Assembly: GCA_031421855.1 (NCBI GenBank) | Contig: JANOPN010000044.1 | Location: 1-13,791 of the forward strand | Source of the DNA: JAAFHN01 sp031421855 | GTDB taxonomy: Bacteria > Pseudomonadota > Gammaproteobacteria > Burkholderiales > Burkholderiaceae_C | Reading direction: 5' to 3' | Length of the DNA stretch: 13,791 nucleotides | Part shown: positions 6,047 through 13,552 of the stretch, in pieces | Layout: each line of letters opens with the position of its first letter | Position numbering within the stretch: the first letter of the stretch is position 1 | Notes under the pieces: generated by a model | Told to the model about the DNA's origin: nothing | The model's input: the letters and a program-made list of their open reading frames with translations, nothing else | The model's database searches: none | Position numbers and translations under genes: made by a program

Positions 6047-6068
6047 CGGCTTTTGCCAAAGGCATGAC

Positions 6069-7853
6069 GTGACATTCACTGTCCATGGTTTGGCGGTTTC
6101 GGGTGGCATCGCCATCGGTCGCGCTGTTTGCGTGACATCCACTCGGGCTGATGTCGCTCACTACAAAATCGCACCCGAGCAAGTCGCCGCCGAAGTCGCG
6201 CGCGTGCGCGACGCGCGAAACACCGTGGTCGATGAACTGGTGCGTTTACAGCACGACTTGCTGCACGACTCCAGCAGCGGATCGCACACCCCCCAAGAAC
6301 TGATTGCCCTGCTTGATGTGCACTTGATGCTGCTGCAAGACGTGTCAATGAGCGTGGCGGTGCGGGGCTGGATTGAAGATCGGCTCTACAACGCCGAGTG
6401 GGCATTGAGCTCGCAAATGGACGTGATTGCGCGCGAATTTGACGAGATGGAAGACGCGTATCTGCGTGAGCGCAAGGCCGACCTAGAGCAAGTCGTTGAC
6501 AAAGTTTTGCGCGCGCTACGCGGTGCGCCGTCAACTGCAGCTATTGCCGCGCCCAAACGCAAGCCAAGGGGTCAACAAGCTCAGCAAGAGCTCATGCTGG
6601 ACGACGACATTGACGTGCCCTTGGTGTTGATTGCGCATGACTTGAGCCCTGCAGACATGTTGCAATTCAAACGCGATGTGTTTGTGGGCTTCGTCACCGA
6701 TGTGGGCGGCATCACGTCGCACACGGCCATCGTTGCGCGCAGCATGGACATACCCGCCGTGGTGGGTGCCCGCAGCGCGAGTCAGTTGGTGCGGCAAGAC
6801 GACTGGGTCATCATCGACGGCGACGAAGGCGTGATGGTCGTTAACCCGACGGCGATCGTCTTGGCTGAGTACGGCTTCAAGCAGCGCCAAGCGCAGGTTG
6901 AGCGCGAGCGTCTGGCTAGGCTGCGCAACACGCCGTCGATCACGCTTGACGGTGAAACGATCGAGCTCTTGGCGAACATTGAGCAGCCCGAAGATGCCGA
7001 GTCGGCCGTGCGCGCAGGTGCCGACGGTGTGGGCTTGTTTCGGACCGAGTTTTTGTTCATGGGTCGAAAAGGGCATTTGCCCGACGAAGACGAGCAGGCC
7101 GCGGCTTACACCCGCGCGGTGCAAGCCATGTCGGGCCGAACCATGACGATTCGCAGCATTGACATCGGGGCAGACAAACCGCTTGAGCGCGTGGCCAAAC
7201 TCGACACCCACCTCAACCCCGCCCTGGGTTTGCGCGCCATTCGCTGGAGTTTGGCCGACCCGGCCATGTTCTTGACGCAACTTCGGGCGATTTTGCGGGC
7301 CGCAGCATTTGGGCCCGTGCACCTGCTCTTGCCCATGGTGGCGCACAACCGCGAGATTCGCCAAACCCGCAATTTGCTGGATCGCGCGCGCGCCCAACTC
7401 GACAAGCGCGGCGTGACCTATGGCGAGCTGTTGTTGGGCGCGATGATTGAGATACCAGCCGCTGCCATTGCGCTCGATGTGATCTTGCCCGAGGTCGATT
7501 TTGTGTCGATTGGCACCAACGATTTGATCCAATACACCTTGGCGATCGACCGCGCCGATGAAGCAGTGGCGCCACTGTATGACCCCATGCACCCAGCGGT
7601 GTTGCGCTTGATTGCCAGCACCATCGCGATTGCCAACGATGCCGGAAAACTGGTGAGTGTTTGCGGCGAAATGGCGGGCGACCCGCGCTACACCGCCTTG
7701 CTTTTGGGCTTGGGACTGCGCAGTTTTTCGATGCACCCCGCGCAGCTGCTCGCGGTGAAGCAGTCGATTTTGCGCAGTGACACCGCCAAACTGCAGCCTT
7801 GGGCGCAACAAGTCATCAAAAGCGCATCACCTCGAACGATTAAGCAACCCTGA
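6069..7853 (+). CDS. ptsI: PTS Enzyme I, phosphoenolpyruvate-protein phosphotransferase
   Basis: A 594-residue cytoplasmic enzyme that phosphorylates HPr from PEP. The start is GTG 6069, where the protein begins MTFTVHGLAVSGGIAIGRA, the usual EI N-terminus; the frame is open further up but without homology. It lies 22 bases after ptsH. The HPr-binding helical domain spans about 30-150. The active His218 is in DVGGITSHTAIVARSMDIPA. The PEP-binding barrel has ADGVGLFRTEFLF, LLGAMIEIPAAA and DFVSIGTNDLIQYTLAIDR, and catalytic Cys532 is in SVCGEMAGDP. Compared with E. coli EI (His189), the phospho-His is about 29 positions later. Much of that comes from a basic/Gln-rich linker at about 152-178 (APKRKPRGQQAQQE). 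The stop TGA overlaps the next ATG (TGATG). Confidence 0.97.
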   Translation: MTFTVHGLAVSGGIAIGRAVCVTSTRADVAHYKIAPEQVAAEVARVRDARNTVVDELVRLQHDLLHDSSSGSHTPQELIALLDVHLMLLQDVSMSVAVRGWIEDRLYNAEWALSSQMDVIAREFDEMEDAYLRERKADLEQVVDKVLRALRGAPSTAAIAAPKRKPRGQQAQQELMLDDDIDVPLVLIAHDLSPADMLQFKRDVFVGFVTDVGGITSHTAIVARSMDIPAVVGARSASQLVRQDDWVIIDGDEGVMVVNPTAIVLAEYGFKQRQAQVERERLARLRNTPSITLDGETIELLANIEQPEDAESAVRAGADGVGLFRTEFLFMGRKGHLPDEDEQAAAYTRAVQAMSGRTMTIRSIDIGADKPLERVAKLDTHLNPALGLRAIRWSLADPAMFLTQLRAILRAAAFGPVHLLLPMVAHNREIRQTRNLLDRARAQLDKRGVTYGELLLGAMIEIPAAAIALDVILPEVDFVSIGTNDLIQYTLAIDRADEAVAPLYDPMHPAVLRLIASTIAIANDAGKLVSVCGEMAGDPRYTALLLGLGLRSFSMHPAQLLAVKQSILRSDTAKLQPWAQQVIKSASPRTIKQP

Positions 7854-9616
7854 TGCATCACCACAAACGAAATTGGCTAACTTGGTTGAGGCCGACTTGC
7901 TTGCTTTTTGTCATGCTCGGCTCTGGCGCGACAGCCCTTGCCCAGGCCACCTTGTCGGTATTGGCACCGCCTCAAATGACGGAGATTGCGGGCATCAAAA
8001 CCATCGGGGTCGATGGCTTTGACTACGAGAGCTATGGCAACTACGGCAAATCCCTGGCCGTTGATGTCGAGGCAATGCTCGCTGCTTCGCGGGTCGATGG
8101 CCAATTGGCGTTGAATGTGGTGAGCCTTGGCCCCAAACCCAGCTACGGCACACGACCCGATCCGTTTGCAGGTCGGCAAGGTTTGCTGGTGCAAGGCAGT
8201 GTGAAAGCGGAGGTGCGAGACGAGTCGTTCACGCAAAAAGGCACCGAGTGCTCGCAGGTGTCAACCAACAAAATCGCTGCCGCTTTGGGCGTTTGCCAAA
8301 CCTTGCGAGAGGTGAACAAGTCGTGCACCAAGCGCACGGCGCTTGCGCGGCTCAACTTGCGGGTGTTGGAGTCACCCGCGCGGCGAATTTTGGGCGCCAA
8401 GCCCTTGCAAGCCGAGCAAAGCTTGTCAGCTTGCCAAGGCGATCCGCCGCTGCCATCGGCTGATGCCATGTTTCAAGCGGTCTATGCCGGTTTGCTCGCG
8501 CAGATTCGCGCGCAACTCTTGCCCACACGCCAAGCGGCAATTGTGCCCGTCATGACCGACATGGCGGGTGTGAGCCCCGGCGGACAACGAACCGCCGCTC
8601 TTTTGCTTGAACAAATCAAAGCGTCGCGGTTTGCCTTGGTGTGCCCCGAGATCACCTCGCTGTCGGCCGCAGAGCCTCGCGCGGCGGTGCTTGCGTTTGC
8701 GCAGGGCTTGTGCAGCGAGTTTGCCGGCAACGGGGGCGATGCACAAACGCAGTATCAGCGTGCGTCGCAGCTCGGAGCCGACCAAGATCCAGCTGTGCGC
8801 CTGGCACTGCTGCGCACCACTGGTGCAACCGCCGCCAAGGCGGTGACCGTGCAGCAGCAAGCCCCGCAGCAGATCCAGCCGCTCGCGGTGAGCGAGCCCG
8901 GCTTGAGCGGCGCAGACCGGGCTGCCGCCAAAAGTCTGCGCCGGGTGGCGTTTGTCGTCGGCATCAAAGACTATCAGCACGCACCCAAATTGCAAAACTC
9001 AGTCAACGATGCCAACGACATGGCCGCGGCTTTGAGCCAGCTCGGTTTTGAAGTCATCAAGGTGATCAATGCGACCAAGCCGCAGTTTCAGCAAGGGTTG
9101 CGCCAATTTGCCAGGTCACTCGGCCCCGATGCAGTGGCGCTGGTGTACTTTGCTGGCCATGGCATTCAAGTCAACGGCAGCAACTATTTGATCCCGGTCG
9201 ACGCCAAAGTCACCAATGATGCCGAATTGAGCGAAGAGGCGATTGACTTGAACACATCGGTGCTGGATCGCCTGAGCCCAGACAAGGTGCGCATGAGTGT
9301 GGTGATTTTGGACGCGTGTCGTGACAACCCCTTTGCTGGCAAAACCCGCAGCGCCCGAGGCGGTTTGGCGACCATCAACGCGGGCGCGGGTGTCTTGGTC
9401 TCATTTGCAACCGCGCCGGGCATGACCGCGCAAGATGGCTCGGGGCGCAACGGCGTGTTCACCAAGCATTTGCTACGCGAAATGCAAGTGCCTGGCCGCA
9501 AGGTCGAAGACGTGTTCAAACGCGTGCGCTCAGGCGTGATGGCCGACACCAAGAGCCAACAAACGCCTTGGGAAAACTCTTCGCTGACTGGTGATTTTTA
9601 CTTCAATCTGAACTGA
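7853..9616 (+). CDS. Secreted caspase-like (peptidase C14) protein with N-terminal envelope domain
   Basis: 587 residues. A Sec signal peptide (about 1-31, LLFVMLGSGATALA-QA) directs it to the periplasm or surface. Residues 45-225 have alternating strands (KTIGVDGFDY, LLVQGSVKAE, ARLNLRVLES) and end in a helix, MFQAVYAGLLAQIRAQLLP; this pattern suggests a CsgG/curli-like fold (inference). A helical, TPR-like stretch follows (about 275-325), then a Gln/Pro linker. The caspase-like domain covers about 362-585: VAFVVGIKDYQHAPKLQNSV, catalytic His436 in VYFAGHGIQVNG and Cys489 in VVILDACRDNPF. Both dyad residues are present, so peptidase activity after a basic residue, as in metacaspases, is possible. 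The start ATG overlaps the ptsI stop by one base. The FecR-domain gene follows after 9 bases, and the two products may be partners. Substrate unknown. Confidence 0.9.
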   Translation: MHHHKRNWLTWLRPTCLLFVMLGSGATALAQATLSVLAPPQMTEIAGIKTIGVDGFDYESYGNYGKSLAVDVEAMLAASRVDGQLALNVVSLGPKPSYGTRPDPFAGRQGLLVQGSVKAEVRDESFTQKGTECSQVSTNKIAAALGVCQTLREVNKSCTKRTALARLNLRVLESPARRILGAKPLQAEQSLSACQGDPPLPSADAMFQAVYAGLLAQIRAQLLPTRQAAIVPVMTDMAGVSPGGQRTAALLLEQIKASRFALVCPEITSLSAAEPRAAVLAFAQGLCSEFAGNGGDAQTQYQRASQLGADQDPAVRLALLRTTGATAAKAVTVQQQAPQQIQPLAVSEPGLSGADRAAAKSLRRVAFVVGIKDYQHAPKLQNSVNDANDMAAALSQLGFEVIKVINATKPQFQQGLRQFARSLGPDAVALVYFAGHGIQVNGSNYLIPVDAKVTNDAELSEEAIDLNTSVLDRLSPDKVRMSVVILDACRDNPFAGKTRSARGGLATINAGAGVLVSFATAPGMTAQDGSGRNGVFTKHLLREMQVPGRKVEDVFKRVRSGVMADTKSQQTPWENSSLTGDFYFNLN

Positions 9617-9625
9617 GAGCAAACC

Positions 9626-10330
9626 ATGGACAGGCGACTATTCATCGGCTATGCAGCGCTCGCTGCGTGCATGGCCTCTGGCGCGTCGGCAGCAGTGCCG
9701 ACAACGCGCGCGCGCCCCGGCGCTTGGGTCGTGGCGGTTTCGGGTGATGCCACATCCATCGGCGGCGCGTCATCAGTGCCCCTTCGCAACGGTGCCGTGG
9801 TGCGTGAGTTTGATGTGATTGAGACCGGTTTGAAGGCTGAGGTGTTGCTTCGCTTCAGCGATGGCGCACAGACGGTGATTCGACCAAACTCGCGCATAGA
9901 GGTTGCTGGACTCATGCTCAGCGGCGCACCAGAAAAGCGCAACAAACACCTCAAAATCACCAAAGGCGGCCTGCGCTACCTCACGGGCAAGCTCACCCGC
10001 AAGTCAGCGGTTCGTTTCACAACGGCCACGGCAACCATCGGCATTCGGGGCACCGACCTGGAAATCGCGGTGACGGGTGAGTCAAGCGATGAGCTGCAAG
10101 CAGGCACCGTACTCAAAGTGAACTCGGGCGCGGCGAGTTTGGATGCGACTGATGGCTCTAGCGTCGATGTGCAGGCAGGCGAGTGGGCCCAAGGCACCGA
10201 GCCTGAGCTAACCCCAAAAGGCGGTGGCAAGCGTAGACCGGCCGCGCGGCCCCTCAGTGCCGCCGACCAAGCCGCAGCAGCTAAGTTGCTGGGCAGCAAG
10301 GGGAAGATGGACGCGCTGTTGAAGCGATAA
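9626..10330 (+). CDS. Secreted FecR-domain protein
   Basis: 234 residues with a signal peptide (about 1-22, LFIGYAALAACMASGASA; the preceding DRR makes a weak Tat-like start). The FecR domain (about 35-165) shows AWVVAVSGDATS, EVLLRFSDGAQTVIRPNSRI, GGLRYLTGKLT and the typical FTTATATIGIRGTDLEI (131-147). It is a small beta-rich envelope domain, not the anti-sigma type: there is no cytoplasmic region or membrane helix other than the signal. The C-terminus is a basic/Ala-rich tail (PKGGGKRRPAARPLSAADQA). It follows the caspase gene by 9 bases with GAGAG as a weak ribosome site, and is the last gene of the rightward chain. Such FecR-like proteins often sit beside caspase-like or CHASE2 proteins; its role here is unknown. 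Confidence 0.88.
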   Translation: MDRRLFIGYAALAACMASGASAAVPTTRARPGAWVVAVSGDATSIGGASSVPLRNGAVVREFDVIETGLKAEVLLRFSDGAQTVIRPNSRIEVAGLMLSGAPEKRNKHLKITKGGLRYLTGKLTRKSAVRFTTATATIGIRGTDLEIAVTGESSDELQAGTVLKVNSGAASLDATDGSSVDVQAGEWAQGTEPELTPKGGGKRRPAARPLSAADQAAAAKLLGSKGKMDALLKR

Positions 10331-10365
10331 CCGGTCAATAACAGGCTTGGGCCGGTCATATTTTC

Positions 10366-10400
10366 ATAGCATCAAGCCCAATGAATCCGGCGACCAATGC
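10366..10400 (+). repeat. 36-bp dispersed repeat, copy D
   Basis: ATAGCATCAAGC then CCAATGAATCCGGCGACCAA then TGC: one base shorter than the others. It is placed in the gap between the convergent fecR-domain and oxygenase genes, about 7-8 kb from the other copies. Confidence 0.8.
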
Positions 10401-10406
10401 CGGATT
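10384..10406. terminator. Hairpin between convergent genes, possible bidirectional terminator
   Basis: AATCCGGC (10384-10391) and GCCGGATT (10399-10406) make a perfect 8-bp stem with a 7-base loop. A flanking ATG/CAT can extend it across a bulge. A short A-run (10412-10417) follows on the plus strand instead of a T-run, so it fits termination of the leftward oxygenase transcript no better than the rightward one. Its location between convergent stops supports a terminator role. Confidence 0.45.
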
Positions 10407-10421
10407 ATTCATAAAAACGCT

Positions 10422-11957
10422 TCAGACAGCCGTGAAGTTGCCATGAAAGCCCAGCGGCATGGCGTAGGGCAGCCAGGCTCGGGCGATGGGGCCGTCACTG
10501 ATGCGTTTGGCCTCAAAGACATTGACACAGGTGGTTTGTGATTTGGCATCGAAGGCGGTGCCCAAAATCCACGCATCGAGCTCGGCCGTGGTGCCCGGCT
10601 TGGGTACGACGATGTGTTCTTCGACCTGCATGTGGTCGCCAAAGTCGAAACGCTGCTCATTGCCGCGTTCCAAATCGCGCACCCTGAGGCCATGAAAGCC
10701 AATGCTCGCCACGGGCTGCGCCTCAACGCGCCAGCTCGTGGGCGTGACCAAGTAACGGTTGGGCATGCCAATGAAGCGAGGGTCAAGCCGGGGAAATTCT
10801 TCGCTTTCTTTGAATGCGGTTTTGGCAACTGTGCCTGTTCGCATGTTCAAGCGCACCACGCTCAAATGAGATTGGCCCGTGTCGGCATGCGCCCCGCGCA
10901 TGATTTGAACGGCCGCGCCCGCCAAAAAGTCGTTGCTGGCCCCCTCGACCATGTGCAAAACCACTTCTTCACCCTGCTCGTAGGCATTGCCCACATGAAA
11001 GACCATGCTGCTTGGGAGTTCGAACATCTTCGAGCGGCTCACATCGGCTTTTTCGCCGACCCAAATGCGCAGCGGCTCATCGTGGTGCACTTTGAGCACC
11101 TCGCCCGTGGTCGACTTTGAGCTCAGTTTGCTGAAATCCATGGTCACCGGCGGGATCGGCACGACAAGATAGCGTGCAGTGACGGCCATGTCGTGGATCA
11201 TGCCGCCGGTTTTTTTGCGGTCGATGGCAAGTTTGGCGACTTGGGCTTTTTCAAGCCGGCCATCCGGGCGCACATGGTAGGTGAGCAACGTGCTGCCAGC
11301 GCCGCCGACGTTCCACAAATGGCCTTGCGGGTCAATCTTGGGATGAGCTGAAAACGGCATTTGCGACCAGCCGTCTTGCCACTGAATGGGTTTTTTGGTC
11401 GCCAAAGTGAGGGGGTCTAGTCCGTAGGCGCTGCCACCTTCCCACATCGCGAGCACCTGGCCGCCATGCTCCACCGCGTTGGTGTTGGCTGTGTTCATCG
11501 CATCCGGCCCGGTGATGCGCTCGTCGCTTTCAATATAAGTGTTGAACGCCGGGAACAAGAATTTGCCAGCCGCTTGCTCCTTTTCAAACTTGGTTGTTCG
11601 CACAAAACGACCGATGTGCGCCACACCGGTGCCATCAAAGCTGAACTGCTGAACCATGCCGTCGCCTGCAAACCAGTGCTGGTAGCGTTGGCCTGCTCGC
11701 TCGTGCAAGGCGGGGCCGTTGCGCAAAAAACGCCCTTTGAGCGCGGCGGGCAGTTTGCCCTCAACGCGCAAAGCGGCGCAGTTGAGATCGGCGGCAACGC
11801 CTTTCATTGGCCCCAAGTTGGGGTTGGTGGCACTGGCTGCTTTGAAATCGCGGTAAAACGACTCAGGGGTGTTGTCTGAAACGGCAGCTTGGGCGTGCGC
11901 GAAAAGTGGCGCGGCGGTGCTTGCACAGGCGACTTGGATGAGGTGGCGACGTTGCAT
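10422..11957 (-). CDS. Exported carotenoid-oxygenase-family protein (RPE65/CCD fold)
   Basis: 511 residues, the usual family length. The family uses a non-haem iron to cleave conjugated double bases of carotenoids, apocarotenoids or stilbene/lignin-type olefins. All four iron histidines are visible: H205 (SAHPKIDP), H255 (GMIHDMAV), H321 (MVFHVGNA) and H505 (GFHGNFTA). Spacings are close to those of the crystallised cyanobacterial enzyme. GRFLRNGPA and HWFAGDGMVQQFSF near the N-terminus are typical. Unusually for bacteria, it starts with MQRRHLIQVACASTAAPLFA, a twin-arginine-like signal ending near AHAQA, so export to the periplasm is likely. ATG 11957 was preferred over TTG 11972 because GAGAG lies upstream of it. 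It is 25 bases after the DUF2141 gene and probably in its operon. Substrate unknown. Confidence 0.93.
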   Translation of the reverse strand: MQRRHLIQVACASTAAPLFAHAQAAVSDNTPESFYRDFKAASATNPNLGPMKGVAADLNCAALRVEGKLPAALKGRFLRNGPALHERAGQRYQHWFAGDGMVQQFSFDGTGVAHIGRFVRTTKFEKEQAAGKFLFPAFNTYIESDERITGPDAMNTANTNAVEHGGQVLAMWEGGSAYGLDPLTLATKKPIQWQDGWSQMPFSAHPKIDPQGHLWNVGGAGSTLLTYHVRPDGRLEKAQVAKLAIDRKKTGGMIHDMAVTARYLVVPIPPVTMDFSKLSSKSTTGEVLKVHHDEPLRIWVGEKADVSRSKMFELPSSMVFHVGNAYEQGEEVVLHMVEGASNDFLAGAAVQIMRGAHADTGQSHLSVVRLNMRTGTVAKTAFKESEEFPRLDPRFIGMPNRYLVTPTSWRVEAQPVASIGFHGLRVRDLERGNEQRFDFGDHMQVEEHIVVPKPGTTAELDAWILGTAFDAKSQTTCVNVFEAKRISDGPIARAWLPYAMPLGFHGNFTAV

Positions 11958-11982
11958 GGTGGGCTCTCTCAAATGAGTTGGA

Positions 11983-12435
11983 TCAAAACTTCACGCGAAC
12001 GATGGCGTTGTCAGCGGGTGGCCAAACGACTTTGGTGGTATCCCAAGTCGGTGCTGAGAATGCAGGCGGTTTGCCCGATGCGCCGTAGGGCTCTGCTGGA
12101 ATGCCCAGCGGGTTGCTGTCCATCTTGTTGTTGCCGTTGAGGTCTTGAAAGCCTGTGATGGCGATTTCACCGGGCGCTACGCCGCAAATGGACACACGCA
12201 TCGCCGTGCCGACCACTTTGACACGCTCGGCCCATGCGGGCGTTTTGAAGAAACTGGCCCCGCTGGTGTACGCGGCCAAGTTGATGGTGCCGGTGTCGGC
12301 TTGCAAGCCTGAAACTTCGATGTTAGCGCAGGTAGGGGTGGCGGATGTGGCGGGTGCTTGGGCGAACGCGTTGGCGCAAATCAGCGAGGTTGCGAGTGCG
12401 TTGACGGCGATGAAGGCGGTGTGGGTGATGCGCAT
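11983..12435 (-). CDS. Secreted DUF2141-family protein
   Basis: 150 residues with a clear Sec signal peptide (about 1-26, AFIAVNALATSLICANAFA-QA). The mature part matches DUF2141: INLAAYTSGASFF, then GEIAITGFQDLNGNNKMDSN, then PLGIPAEPYGASGKPPAFS. The DLNGNNKMD loop (98-106) resembles a calcium-binding loop. The role of the family is unknown; it is usually exported. GGAG six bases before the ATG marks the start. It is upstream of, and likely co-transcribed with, the exported carotenoid-oxygenase-family gene, which suggests action in the same compartment. The 184 bases upstream (12436-12619) should hold the promoter, but I see no convincing -35/-10 pair there. Confidence 0.9.
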   Translation of the reverse strand: MRITHTAFIAVNALATSLICANAFAQAPATSATPTCANIEVSGLQADTGTINLAAYTSGASFFKTPAWAERVKVVGTAMRVSICGVAPGEIAITGFQDLNGNNKMDSNPLGIPAEPYGASGKPPAFSAPTWDTTKVVWPPADNAIVRVKF

Positions 12436-12619
12436 GAGAACTCCAAAGGTGGGATTGATCTGAGGACTGGAGTGTCTGAGCGAGGGCCGTCAGGTGTCAC
12501 CCGGTTTGCGACGAATGGCGCTTGTACGGCGCGAATTGACACCCGCCAGGAGCCTGTCCTGAATTTTGTGTGCGTGCCATTTTGATCCACGCGAACAAAT
12601 CTACCCACCCAAAGCACGC

Positions 12620-13516
12620 TCAACTCTTTAGCGGAACCAGCTCCCACTGGGTTCGGGGCAACCCTTGCACCCATGTCTGCATGTGCGCGTCCAGTTGCGC
12701 GCGGCAGGCCTCACGCGCTGCGCCCGCTAGTCCCGGTTTGGTGCGCGCGTACACCACCCAGCCGTTGTTGTTTGCTTGTCGGTTCAATTGGTCGTGCGTC
12801 CAGTTCTCGTCTTTTGAGCGAAACAAGGGCTCAAAACGCAGCACGAGATCGAAGGGCGGAAAGCTCAACAACTTCATGTCGGCATCGAAGGTTCCGCCGT
12901 ACGCCACCTTGAGGTTGCGAACCTGACCCGCTGGCGTGTCGATCAGCACCTCGGTATCTTCCGGTGGAACGACGGGTATACCGCCTCTGGACGTGATTTG
13001 CGTGGCGTATGCGATCCGCTCGACTTCCTGCCCGTCCATGGCCCGAAGCGGTAGCCCTAAACTTCTTGACAAGTCGGTACTCAAATAGTAGGTGTTTGTT
13101 TTAATGGCTGAAGCACTTAACCGCCAGCCACGTGCGGTGATGCCCGCCGTGTCCACGACCCACGCCAAAGTCTTCACTGGTTTGCCGTCTTTGCCCCGCA
13201 AAGCAATTTGATTGTCTAAGCGACGCGTCGCGACATCTGCGACGCATGCGATTGCGCGAAGTTGTGCCATTGATTCGGTCGTCATCACCGGCTTGGCCAA
13301 CGAATGCCACCCCTGCAAGTGTTTGTAGCTGCCGTTCATCACCCAAACATCAGGAATCACTTTGGGTTCAGGCAGCTTGGGCGTGCTGGTGGCTGAAATT
13401 GCCGCCGTGGCCGCATCTTTTGCGACTGTTGCGCCACAGCACAGCGCGCCCAACGCAAGCGCTATTGCTACTCTCCACACGCTATTTCGCCCATTTGTTG
13501 GTTTCGATGCCTGCAT
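12620..13516 (-). CDS. Unrecognised exported protein
   Basis: 298 residues, family not recognised. It begins with a basic stretch and hydrophobic core (RNSVWRVAIALALGALCCG, about 10-28) typical of a Sec signal, with cleavage plausible after ATVA (about residue 32). The mature protein has no membrane helix. It contains strand-like segments (VIPDVWVMNG, LAWVVDTAGITARGWRLSA, RNLKVAYGGTFDADMKLLSF), and Cys at 91 and near the C-terminus. Start ATG 13516 is secure: AAAGGAG lies five bases upstream. The gene upstream ends 36 bases before, so the two may be co-transcribed. No catalytic motif was seen and no function is proposed. Confidence 0.8.
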   Translation of the reverse strand: MQASKPTNGRNSVWRVAIALALGALCCGATVAKDAATAAISATSTPKLPEPKVIPDVWVMNGSYKHLQGWHSLAKPVMTTESMAQLRAIACVADVATRRLDNQIALRGKDGKPVKTLAWVVDTAGITARGWRLSASAIKTNTYYLSTDLSRSLGLPLRAMDGQEVERIAYATQITSRGGIPVVPPEDTEVLIDTPAGQVRNLKVAYGGTFDADMKLLSFPPFDLVLRFEPLFRSKDENWTHDQLNRQANNNGWVVYARTKPGLAGAAREACRAQLDAHMQTWVQGLPRTQWELVPLKS

Positions 13517-13552
13517 TTCAACTCCTTTGGTTAACCACTCTGTGCACGGCGC

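Noticed and set aside
6531..7811. Leftward 426-codon frame
   Set aside because: Antisense shadow of ptsI, which has every Enzyme I motif on the other strand.
12491..12542. Inverted repeat GGTGTCA ... TGACACC upstream of the DUF2141 gene, considered as an operator
   Set aside because: Arms of seven bases are separated by nearly 40; such pairs are common by chance and no promoter elements frame them.
12381..12674. Leftward 97-codon frame spanning the DUF2141 promoter region
   Set aside because: Overlaps the starts and ends of two real genes in another frame and has no signal or domain.
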